Translations under genes and position numbers: made by a program
Origin: CAYPGT01 sp964512985
GTDB lineage: Bacteria > Cyanobacteriota > Vampirovibrionia > LMEP-6097
Length of the DNA stretch: 44,689 nucleotides
Reading direction: 5' to 3'
Assembly: GCA_964512985.1 (NCBI GenBank)
Contig: CAZELI010000019.1
Location: 1-44,689, forward strand
The notes under the pieces: model-generated
The model's input: the letters and a program-made list of their open reading frames with translations, nothing else
Databases searched by the model: none
What the model was told of the DNA's origin: nothing
Shown here: positions 23,835-31,439 of the stretch, piece after piece
Position numbering within the stretch: the stretch's first letter is position 1
How the letters are laid out: every line of letters starts with the position of its first letter

Positions 23835-24824
23835 GTGCTCAACGATAAGCAGCTAATCATAATACCTGGATCTTGTTCGGCCAAATCTAATTGGTTTGAT
23901 CAGATACATTTTTTTGAGTCTATAGGCTACAACGTAAAGTTCTTAGATTTAGATGCACATAAACATAGAACTTTAATTGAATGTTCTACTGATCTTTTTT
24001 TGAAACTTAAATATGCATTACAAACAACTATAGAACCTGACGATGATATTACAGATGCAGATATTGAAACAATGTTCAAGAGTGCAGAAACAATCAATAA
24101 TCCTGATTCTGATACGGTAATCCTTGCTCATTCTATGGGTGCAATGTTGTTACTGAAAATATTATCGGAGTCTAAATACTATCGTAATGAGAATCCAGAG
24201 ACTTTTGCTAAGCTTGAACAATCTAAGTTAATATTTATTCAGGTACCACTAAGTATCAATCGCTCTCTACTAAGCCTTTTGAACACAGTACAGTATAGTT
24301 TATATCCTTTCTTCTTCATTTATCATCACACTGTTTTTGGCTTGATTGAGCGGATGCTGTTAACTACTAAAAAACTTCTTAGGTCTCTCACTAATCATTT
24401 TAGAAATAGTTTTCTAAGATACATTATTCAACCCACTGTTAATTTATTTGATTTACTCTTGAATATAATGCTGATGAACAATGCTTTTCTGGGGTCTAAG
24501 CCTCATGAGTTTGCTAATCTAATTAATTACTATAAGCAATGGGATGAGTTTTCTTTAGAAGGATTTTTTGCAGATAAGGATGAGGCTATGTTTAGTAGAG
24601 CTATGATGAATCGAGCTGAAAGTACTATATGTCGTTTTGATACTAATGCTACTAAGAACTATCATTTCACTACTGGTTCCCCAGATCCTTTCTGTGATTC
24701 TATTTTAGTTAAACAATTTGCGGCTGAACTTGGAGCGAATGTTTTAGATTTGGGTTATGGCTTTCATAATCCTCACCATGTATTCTGGACTCAAGACAAA
24801 TTACATAAGCATATTACGGGGTAA
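23835..24824 (+). CDS. Alpha/beta-hydrolase-like protein
   Basis: 329 residues. The nucleophile elbow is LAHSMGAML (Ser in an AHSMG context), preceded by a strand and oxyanion-type loop IIIPGSCSAKSNW. A plausible acid and His are in TGSPDPF and FHNPHHVFW near the C-terminus. A hydrophobic helical insertion (about 140-215) may form a lid or contact the membrane. The start is GTG. The substrate is unknown; lipase/esterase or thioesterase activity is possible. Its stop adjoins the convergent small gene directly. Confidence 0.6.
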   Translation: MLNDKQLIIIPGSCSAKSNWFDQIHFFESIGYNVKFLDLDAHKHRTLIECSTDLFLKLKYALQTTIEPDDDITDADIETMFKSAETINNPDSDTVILAHSMGAMLLLKILSESKYYRNENPETFAKLEQSKLIFIQVPLSINRSLLSLLNTVQYSLYPFFFIYHHTVFGLIERMLLTTKKLLRSLTNHFRNSFLRYIIQPTVNLFDLLLNIMLMNNAFLGSKPHEFANLINYYKQWDEFSLEGFFADKDEAMFSRAMMNRAESTICRFDTNATKNYHFTTGSPDPFCDSILVKQFAAELGANVLDLGYGFHNPHHVFWTQDKLHKHITG

Positions 24825-24929
24825 TTATTTGTCTTGATTTTCAAGGCGCTTTTCTTCGCGTAATATAAAGAAAGTTGCTATTGCACCACCTGTCATAATC
24901 ATTAAACCAATGAAAAGAGTAGCATCCAT
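24825..24929 (-). CDS. 34-residue single-pass membrane peptide
   Basis: Very short gene with one hydrophobic helix (LFIGLMIMTGGAIATFFIL) and a charged C-terminal tail (REEKRLENQDK). The ATG overlaps the upstream TAA by one base (TAATG), and AGGAGA upstream could act as a Shine-Dalgarno sequence for it. Translational coupling to the 68-residue gene supports reality. No family recognised; topologically it resembles small accessory subunits of membrane complexes. Confidence 0.55.
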   Translation of the reverse strand: MDATLFIGLMIMTGGAIATFFILREEKRLENQDK

Positions 24930-25135
24930 TATTTATTTCTCCTTTTCTTTTTTACTTTCGGTTGTAGTAACCAAGCTAAATAACCTGTACCCATTATAGC
25001 AAAACCATGTCCTAGAGTATCTTGTAAGTTATTAAAACTACTAGGGTCTAAAAAGTTCTTGATGTAAATCGTAATCAATAAAACTTTACTTGCATCCATT
25101 AGAGCTTTGGCAAGTAACTCACGTTTCTTTTCCAT
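24929..25135 (-). CDS. 68-residue two-helix membrane protein
   Basis: Starts MEKKRELLAKALMDASKVLL, with two hydrophobic segments (ASKVLLITIYIKNFL and GFAIMGTGYLAWLL) and a very basic tail (KVKKKRRNK). An upstream reading to 25225 overlaps the fabI end and is unlikely; ATG 25135 starts a coherent protein. It forms a pair with the 34-residue gene. The pattern vaguely resembles small DUF-type proteins of other phyla (DUF6722-like), but I am not certain. Located just after fabI. Confidence 0.6.
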   Translation of the reverse strand: MEKKRELLAKALMDASKVLLITIYIKNFLDPSSFNNLQDTLGHGFAIMGTGYLAWLLQPKVKKKRRNK

Positions 25136-25197
25136 GTTGAATCTCCATGGATGATATTCTACATTAATGAAAATATCTGAACGTGTATCATACGTTT

Positions 25198-26019
25198 TTA
25201 CATTGCCATGATAGAGTAACCGCAATCCACATGAATCACTTCGCCTGTAATAGCGCCAGAGAGCGGGCTTGCTAAGAATAATGCAGTACCGCCTATTTCT
25301 TCTAATAAGACATTGCGTCTTAGCGGAGCTGTTTGTGCATGCTTATTAAGCATTGTTGTGAAGTCCGCTATTCCTCTTGCTGCAAGGGTTTTAACTGGTC
25401 CTGCTGATATCGCATTAACTCTAATATTGTCTGCACCTAGGTCTGAAGCTAGGTAACGAGTGCCTGCTTCTAGAGCAGCTTTGGCGATACCCATCATATT
25501 GTAGTTAGGAACCACTTTCTCTGCACCAAGGTAAGTAAGGGTGATAATCGATCCGCCACCAGCGGCTTGCATTAATGGACGAGCTTTGCGCGCCATGGCA
25601 GCAAGTGAATAACTAGAAACATCTTGGGCGATTTGATAGTGTTCGCGAAGCGTGTCTACGTAACCACCTTGTAAAGTTTCACGTGGAGCGAAGGCAAGAC
25701 AATGCACCAGGATATCTAATTTGCCACCACATTTTTTAGCAATAATTTCAAAGGCTTTGTCCAAGCTTTCATCACTACCAACATCAAGTTCTACCAGAGT
25801 TGGATTATCAATTACACCTTCAGTAGTTTTCTCTACTTCAGGTCTAAGTCTTTCGTTTTGATAACTAAAAATTACTTCAGCTCCAGCGGCATTAAGAGCC
25901 TGAGCAATACCCCAAGCAATACTACGTTTGTTCGCTACCCCAGAGACTAGGGCTTTTTTCCCCTTAAGAATTTTAGGAAACTCTATTGCTAATTTTTCTT
26001 CTGTTAAATTTTCGCTCAT
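25198..26019 (-). CDS. fabI: Enoyl-[acyl-carrier-protein] reductase (NADH)
   Basis: Last step of fatty-acid elongation (type II FAS). SDR fold of 273 residues from ATG 26019. Landmarks are LVSGVANKRSIAWGIAQAL (FabI-type cofactor loop), LVHCLAFAPRETLQG, YLGAEKVVPNYNMMGIAKAA containing the catalytic Tyr/Lys pair, and RVNAISAGPVKTLAA. A start six codons upstream is less likely, because TAAAAT (26033-26028 on the minus strand) lies there, eight bases before ATG 26019. With the MaoC-like protein and desaturase it gives a lipid-synthesis theme. Confidence 0.96.
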   Translation of the reverse strand: MSENLTEEKLAIEFPKILKGKKALVSGVANKRSIAWGIAQALNAAGAEVIFSYQNERLRPEVEKTTEGVIDNPTLVELDVGSDESLDKAFEIIAKKCGGKLDILVHCLAFAPRETLQGGYVDTLREHYQIAQDVSSYSLAAMARKARPLMQAAGGGSIITLTYLGAEKVVPNYNMMGIAKAALEAGTRYLASDLGADNIRVNAISAGPVKTLAARGIADFTTMLNKHAQTAPLRRNVLLEEIGGTALFLASPLSGAITGEVIHVDCGYSIMAM

Positions 26020-26105
26020 AGCCTCATATTTTAGCAATATTTAGATTAAGACTCACCCCTAATTTGCAATACGTATATAGTATAATCAAAACCGACCTAA
26101 TTGGT

Positions 26106-27251
26106 ATGACAACAGGGCTAGTTAATATACATCAGAATTTAGATTCACCTCATTGGGAATCGAAGGTAAACTCGCCTAAATTTGATCCAGCTTATGAAAG
26201 AGAAACAGTTAAAGGACAGGGACCAACTGTGGATCAAGGTTTTGAAAAGCCTAATAATTTATCAAGCACAGACTCTAAAATTACGAAATCTAATTCTCAA
26301 GAAGATAAGGTTCGTACTTTTATTCGTCGTACTATGCCACCTTGGGCTTATGGGGTATCTTCTGTTTGGCATTTAGTTACAGCTGGTATCTTGTCTCTGG
26401 GTAATTTCTCTGAACCTACTAAGAAAGCTTGGACTCAAAACGCCACTAGATTTACTAAGATGATTAACTCTTTGGTTTATGCAGATCTGGCTCGTGAAGC
26501 TCTGTATAAGGGATATGCCTTTGAATTTTTAGGAAGAGTTGCAGAACCGCTTATGAATATGTTTTCGGATCTCAATCATTATCATCTTTTCAGAGCATTT
26601 AGTTCCGCTCTTAATCAGATACATTCTATTAATCTACCTCGCGTAAAAGAAGGTACTCCTATTTGGCAGAATTTTATTGATAACTTAGAAGCTTCTAAAG
26701 ATTTCTTTATGGAAGTTTGGACTAGCAAGGGAGGCAAGATGAGTGAGAAGTTTGGTGGTGGACCTAAAGACAAAGGTCATACTTTAGCACTTGCTTCTCA
26801 TGCACAAATTTTAATTGGTAGCCTAGCTTTATTAAATGGTATTAAACGTAATCTGCTTAATAGAATTATAGGAGTTACTCGTAATGTTATTGGGGTTATT
26901 GCTGATATAGGATTACTGTTTGAGAAAGATTTCTCTGCAAAACGTACAGGACTATTCTATCTATTCCATGCAGCTGGAGATACATTCAAGCTCTGTGTAC
27001 CAAATGCATGGCAAGATGTCATAGATAATGCTATTATGCCGTTCTATAATGCTGCGCTTTATTACTTCGGTTTAATGGGTAGACGTCAAAATGATGGAGT
27101 TTATGAAATGCATGACGCACCGCATAATGTACATTTAGAAACAGAAGAGAAACTGGTTAAGAAGCAAGAGCCTAAGACAGCTGTGCCTCTTAGTTCTACT
27201 AAATCAAACGTAAAAGCACCTTATGATGCAGCACTAACAGCAGCTGCATAA
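26106..27251 (+). CDS. Lineage-specific membrane protein, paralog of the product of 32797-33849
   Basis: About 381 residues, unknown family. A hydrophilic N-terminus (about 75 residues), then hydrophobic or amphipathic helices, and a charged tail. It aligns by eye with the protein of 32797-33849. NATRFTKMINSLVY matches NAQKFSKTVNCLNY. GHTLALASHAQILIGS matches GDTHLMFLGGNMNLFGG. TRNVIGVIADIGLLF matches VRNIGGAVCDVAKIL, and TGLFYLFHAAGDTFKL matches SGALYIITHVLDIV. ATG 26106 is preferred to TTG 26064 because TATAAT at 26081-26086 lies between them. The giant oxoprolinase gene starts one base after its TAA, so the two are co-transcribed. Confidence 0.65.
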   Translation: MTTGLVNIHQNLDSPHWESKVNSPKFDPAYERETVKGQGPTVDQGFEKPNNLSSTDSKITKSNSQEDKVRTFIRRTMPPWAYGVSSVWHLVTAGILSLGNFSEPTKKAWTQNATRFTKMINSLVYADLAREALYKGYAFEFLGRVAEPLMNMFSDLNHYHLFRAFSSALNQIHSINLPRVKEGTPIWQNFIDNLEASKDFFMEVWTSKGGKMSEKFGGGPKDKGHTLALASHAQILIGSLALLNGIKRNLLNRIIGVTRNVIGVIADIGLLFEKDFSAKRTGLFYLFHAAGDTFKLCVPNAWQDVIDNAIMPFYNAALYYFGLMGRRQNDGVYEMHDAPHNVHLETEEKLVKKQEPKTAVPLSSTKSNVKAPYDAALTAAA

Positions 27252-27252
27252 G

Positions 27253-30200
27253 ATGGTTAAACAACAATATCAATTTAATTTCTATATAGATCGCGGTGGT
27301 ACTTTTACAGATGTCTATGCAGAGATTATTAGTAATGGTCACTCTGAGACTAAAATTCTTAAATTACTGTCTGAAGATCCTCTGAATTATCCTGATGCCC
27401 CTAGAGAGGCGATTAGAAGAGTTTTATTCTCAGTTCTCAATAGAGAGGAGTTTAGTCGTCCTGGGGAGCCCTTCCCTGCCTTTGCAGAGGATTTTAGGGT
27501 GAATACTATTCGCATGGGCACTACTGTGGCGACTAATGCACTATTAGAACGCAAGGGAGCTAAATTTGCTTTAGTTATAACTAAGGGTTTTAGAGACTTA
27601 CTAGAAATAGGCTATCAAAATCGCCCTCAAATTTTTGCATTAGATATTCATAAACCAGAGAAGCTCTATGCTGAAGTTATAGAAGTGGATGAAAGAATCA
27701 ATGTAGAAGGCAAACTTATAGATGCATTAAATCTTGTAAGTCTGGAATCGCAATTAAAAAGCTTACTTCAGAAGGAAATCTATAATCTTGCAGTAGTATT
27801 GATGCACTCTTATAAATTTCCTGAACATGAAAAGCAAATTTCTAAGCTTGCTTATAGACTGGGTTTCACTCATGTATCTATCTCTAGTGAAGTGATGCCT
27901 ATGATTAAGATAGTGCCGCGCGGTGATACTGCTTGTATTGATGCTTATTTAAGTCCTTTGATTAAGACTTACGTTGATAATTTTAAAGCGGGCTTTAGTG
28001 ACAAGCTCAAGAATACCGAATTATTATTTATGAAGTCTGATGCTGGTTTAGCACAGGCAGAGAGTTTTAAGGGACATAATTCTATACTTTCTGGTCCTGC
28101 TGCAGGTGTGGTGGGCTATGCAAGTATAAACGCAGTAGCTGAAGATTCACAATCTAAATTAATTGGCTTTGATATGGGTGGTACTTCCACCGATGTCTCG
28201 CGGTTTGCGGGGGACTATGAGATAAGTTATCAAGCCGAGATCTCTGGTTTAAGGCTACAAAGTCCGCAGCTAGATATTCGTACTGTCGCTGCTGGAGGAG
28301 GTTCTAGGCTCTTCTATGAGAATGGGATGTTTCGAGTAGGACCAGAATCATCAGGAGCTTCTCCTGGTCCAATATCTTACCGTAAGAATGGTTACCTCTC
28401 TATCACTGATGCTAATTTAGTTTTAGGTAGATTAGTGCCAGAATATTTTCCTAAAGTTTTTGGAATTAATGCAGATCAACCATTAGATAAGGAAGCTGCG
28501 CTGAGAGCTTTCGAGCAATTTAAAGCAGAAAATAGTCTTGATATGAGTATAGAAGATATTGCGCTTGGATTTATTAAGGTGGCTAATGAAGAGATGGCAA
28601 GACCAATACGTGAGATATCAGTAATGAAGGGTTACGATGTCAAAGATCATAAGTTAGTTTGTTTTGGTGGAGCTGGGGCGCAGCATGCATCTGCTTTAGC
28701 AAGAGACTTGGGTATCTCCCAAGTTTACATTCATAGATATTCTGGAATACTATCTGCTTATGGACTTAGTCTTGCTGATGAAGTTATAGAGAGGCAGAAG
28801 CCAATTTCAGTATTATTAGAGCAGAATCCAGACTTAGCAACTATGTTTCAAGACTTAGTAAATGAACTAGATTTAACTGAAAGCGATGCAGTGTTTAAGT
28901 ATTTAAATTTACGTTACCAAGGTACTAATACGAATTTTATGATATTAGAACCAGCTGATAAAAATTATACTAAAGCTTTTAAGAAGCGCTATTTAAGAGA
29001 GTTTGGTTTTGATTTGCATGATAGAAATATTGAGCTAGATGATTTGCGTATTAGAGTTGTTAAAGCTTCTAATAAGGGACAGAGTGGTGGGGTGACTGAG
29101 GGTCTGGTTTCTTCAGCTGACGAGCCACTCTGCTATCAGAAAGTTTATTTTCAAACTTGGTTTAATGTTCCAGTTTTTAAGTTTGAAGATATCAATGATA
29201 CAGTGCTAGGACCAGCAATTATTATTCAAGATACAGCAACAATAGTTCTAGAACCAAATTCTAGAGCAATAAAGAACATCAATGGCGATCTTGAAATGAT
29301 CCTATTATGCTCAGCCCCTCAGTCACCCACTCACTCAAGCACTTTCTCAAATAATCCAATCCAGCTTGCAATCTTCTCTAATCGCTTTATGTCTATCGCC
29401 GAACAGATGGGAAGAACGCTTGAGAAGACAGCTATATCTACTAATATTAAGGAGCGTTTGGATTTCTCTTGTGCGATTTTTGATAAGGCTGGGAATTTAG
29501 TAGCTAATGCCCCACATCAGCCTGTACATCTAGGTTCTATGGGACATGCTGTGCAGAAACAAATCGCATTATATGGCTATGAAGGAATTAAGCCAGGTGA
29601 CAGCATCTTAACTAATCACCCCACTATGGGCGGTTCACATTTACCAGATATGACGGTGATAACACCAGTTTTTGATAATGGAGAAATAATATTTTTTGTG
29701 GCTAATCGTGCTCATCATGCAGATATCGGTGGTATTAGTCCAGGGTCTATGCCGAGCTTTTCTAAGTCCTTATCTGAAGAAGGCATTGCTATTAAGAGCT
29801 TTAAATTAGTCTTGGCTAATGAGTTTCAAGAAGCTTCACTAAGAGAAATATTTAAGACTTCAAGGATAATAGAGGATAATATTTCTGATTTACGCGCGCA
29901 AGTAGCTGCAAATAATCAGGGCATAGAATTGATTCAAGACCTGATTAAAACTTATTCTTTAGAGTTAGTTATGAAGCAGATGCAATTAATACAAGAGAAT
30001 GCAGAGCTTGCAGTACGAAATCTTCTGAAGAATTTAGTATTAGAGTTGAACGTTGAACATGCAAAGTTTAGTGCTTCAGATTTCCTTGATGATGGTTCTG
30101 AAATTAAACTTAGTGTCAAGATCAATCCTAGTGATGGTTCTGCGGTTTTTGACTTCAGCGGTAGTTCAGCTCAGCTAGCATCTAATCTTAATACTCCTCC

Positions 30201-30912
30201 TGCAGTAACTAGTTCCGCGGTGCTTTATGCACTTAGAAGCATGATTAATAAAGAGATACCCTTGAACCAAGGTTGTCTTAAGCCTATTAAAATTATTATT
30301 CCTGAAGGATCTTTATTGAACCCATCGGAAGATGCGGCTGTAGTAGGGGGTAATGTGCAAACTTCTCAGCGGATAGTAGATGTAATTTTTAAAGCCTTTA
30401 GTACTTGTGCGGCATCGCAAGGGTGTATGAATAATATAAGCTTTGGAAGGGAAGATTCTGCTACTCAATCTTTTGGATATTACGAAACCATAGGCGGCGG
30501 TGCTGGTGCTGGTCCTAGTTGGGATGGAGCTTCTGGCGTGCATACGCATATGACTAATACTCGCATTACTGATCCTGAGATCTTAGAGACACGTTATCCA
30601 GTGCTACTTAGAGAATTCTCTCTTAGAGAGGGTTCTGGTGGTTCAGGTGAATATCAGGGTGGGGATGGTTTGATTAGAGTACTAGAATTTTTAGATGATC
30701 TTAGTTTATCTATTCTTACAGAACGCCGTGTCTATGCACCTTATGGCATGGCTGGCGGTGAGCCTGGTATGAAGGGTGAGAATTGGCTTCACGGAGCTAA
30801 TGGCTCTCAAGAAAACTTAGGAAGTAAAAATCAAGTAAAGATTACTAAGGGTGATAAGTTAGTAATTAAGACACCAGGCGGTGGTGGCTATGGGACTAAA
30901 AAACCCTCTTGA
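27253..30912 (+). CDS. ATP-dependent 5-oxoprolinase/hydantoinase, fused HyuA-HyuB type
   Basis: 1219 residues. The HyuA half (about 1-680) starts FYIDRGGTFTDVYAE and contains GFDMGGTSTDVSR and GGAGAQHA, an ATP-binding actin-like fold. The HyuB half (about 700-1219) starts QLAIFSNRFMSIAEQMGRTL and includes NAPHQPVHLGSM, NHPTMGGSHLPDMT and GGGGYGTKK at the end. This is the architecture of eukaryotic OPLAH and some bacterial enzymes that open 5-oxoproline to glutamate. Two repeat-derived segments lie in or near the linker: residues about 610-627 (palindrome 29080-29132) and about 687-697 (octamer repeat 29311-29342), the latter at the domain junction. Coupled to the upstream membrane protein. 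The true substrate, oxoproline or a hydantoin, is unproven. Confidence 0.9.
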   Translation: MVKQQYQFNFYIDRGGTFTDVYAEIISNGHSETKILKLLSEDPLNYPDAPREAIRRVLFSVLNREEFSRPGEPFPAFAEDFRVNTIRMGTTVATNALLERKGAKFALVITKGFRDLLEIGYQNRPQIFALDIHKPEKLYAEVIEVDERINVEGKLIDALNLVSLESQLKSLLQKEIYNLAVVLMHSYKFPEHEKQISKLAYRLGFTHVSISSEVMPMIKIVPRGDTACIDAYLSPLIKTYVDNFKAGFSDKLKNTELLFMKSDAGLAQAESFKGHNSILSGPAAGVVGYASINAVAEDSQSKLIGFDMGGTSTDVSRFAGDYEISYQAEISGLRLQSPQLDIRTVAAGGGSRLFYENGMFRVGPESSGASPGPISYRKNGYLSITDANLVLGRLVPEYFPKVFGINADQPLDKEAALRAFEQFKAENSLDMSIEDIALGFIKVANEEMARPIREISVMKGYDVKDHKLVCFGGAGAQHASALARDLGISQVYIHRYSGILSAYGLSLADEVIERQKPISVLLEQNPDLATMFQDLVNELDLTESDAVFKYLNLRYQGTNTNFMILEPADKNYTKAFKKRYLREFGFDLHDRNIELDDLRIRVVKASNKGQSGGVTEGLVSSADEPLCYQKVYFQTWFNVPVFKFEDINDTVLGPAIIIQDTATIVLEPNSRAIKNINGDLEMILLCSAPQSPTHSSTFSNNPIQLAIFSNRFMSIAEQMGRTLEKTAISTNIKERLDFSCAIFDKAGNLVANAPHQPVHLGSMGHAVQKQIALYGYEGIKPGDSILTNHPTMGGSHLPDMTVITPVFDNGEIIFFVANRAHHADIGGISPGSMPSFSKSLSEEGIAIKSFKLVLANEFQEASLREIFKTSRIIEDNISDLRAQVAANNQGIELIQDLIKTYSLELVMKQMQLIQENAELAVRNLLKNLVLELNVEHAKFSASDFLDDGSEIKLSVKINPSDGSAVFDFSGSSAQLASNLNTPPAVTSSAVLYALRSMINKEIPLNQGCLKPIKIIIPEGSLLNPSEDAAVVGGNVQTSQRIVDVIFKAFSTCAASQGCMNNISFGREDSATQSFGYYETIGGGAGAGPSWDGASGVHTHMTNTRITDPEILETRYPVLLREFSLREGSGGSGEYQGGDGLIRVLEFLDDLSLSILTERRVYAPYGMAGGEPGMKGENWLHGANGSQENLGSKNQVKITKGDKLVIKTPGGGGYGTKKPS
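29080..29132 (+). repeat. Octamer-type palindrome in the oxoprolinase gene
   Basis: CAGAGTGG (29080-29087) pairs with CCACTCTG (29125-29132). The left half holds reverse-oriented octamer-like units (GTGACTGA, GGGTCTGG) as in the left arm of 13785-13852. It is in frame, coding for about 18 Gly/Ser/Glu-rich residues. Confidence 0.65.
29311..29342 (+). repeat. Four-unit tandem octamer at the HyuA/HyuB junction
   Basis: Four 8-bp units (TCAGCCCC, TCAGTCAC, CCACTCAC, TCAAGCAC), the same four-unit, 32-bp module as in the dehydrogenase and chorismate mutase fusion genes. It encodes the Ser/Pro/Thr-rich linker just before the HyuB domain. Confidence 0.8.
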
Positions 30913-30960
30913 GCATTCTACTTAATAATTCTAGATTGAAATAAGTCTTGAAAATCTTGT

Positions 30961-30999
30961 CTCTGATTAGGTTTTAACATAAATTCTCAGAGGTTTTTT
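30961..30999 (+). terminator. Possible intrinsic terminator after the oxoprolinase gene
   Basis: CTCTGA (30961-30966) pairs with TCAGAG (30987-30992), followed by GTTTTTT. The loop is long (20 nt) and the stem short, so this is weak evidence. Confidence 0.3.
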
Positions 31000-31063
31000 G
31001 ACCCCTTTCATTTCTGTTTGCAGCATTGTATTCTATTTTACTGATTATTAAGTAAGGAACAAT

Positions 31064-31312
31064 ATGGGTTTACCAGAATTTATCAAATATAGAGTGAATT
31101 GTGGATTTGTACTAGGTGTGATGTTAATAACACCATTAGCAACTTTAATTTTGAATTTACTAACTTTTGACATGAAATTATATGAGCGCTACAATTACCT
31201 TGTCATTATTGCTGACGTTGTTCTTGCAGGGCTGGGTTTTTGGATAATAGTACAAGCACATCATTATTTAGTAGATAAGGAGTTGAAATATGCACAATTT
31301 TACCGCTCATGA
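31064..31312 (+). CDS. 82-residue two-helix membrane protein
   Basis: Two hydrophobic helices (GFVLGVMLITPLATLILNLL and YLVIIADVVLAGLGFWIIVQ), soluble ends, no recognised family. AAGGA lies seven bases before the ATG, a proper Shine-Dalgarno sequence. Its 3' end overlaps the next small gene by 23 bases, which indicates co-expression. The pair precedes trmFO. Confidence 0.6.
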   Translation: MGLPEFIKYRVNCGFVLGVMLITPLATLILNLLTFDMKLYERYNYLVIIADVVLAGLGFWIIVQAHHYLVDKELKYAQFYRS

Positions 31313-31436
31313 ATGGGATTTAATAGCTTCTGCAGTCATCTTAATCGCGGGAATTTATTATTGTTATAGACTTCTTGATAAATATTTACTTGGCGAGATC
31401 TTTGATATGGTGAGAAACAACAAACCAAAATTATAA
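31290..31436 (+). CDS. 48-residue single-pass membrane peptide
   Basis: Starts MHNFTAHEWDLIASAV, with one hydrophobic helix (LIASAVILIAGIYYCY) and a basic C-terminus. AAGGAG lies seven bases upstream of the ATG. It overlaps the preceding 82-residue gene and ends three bases before the trmFO TTG, so it is embedded in an operon. No family recognised. The pair parallels the 68/34-residue pair at 24825-25135 in size and layout, not in obvious sequence. Confidence 0.6.
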   Translation: MHNFTAHEWDLIASAVILIAGIYYCYRLLDKYLLGEIFDMVRNNKPKL

Positions 31437-31439
31437 GTT

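Noticed and set aside
24929..25225. 98-residue version of the small membrane protein
   Set aside because: The extra 30 residues run into the fabI end and have no ribosome-binding site; ATG 25135 starts a coherent protein.
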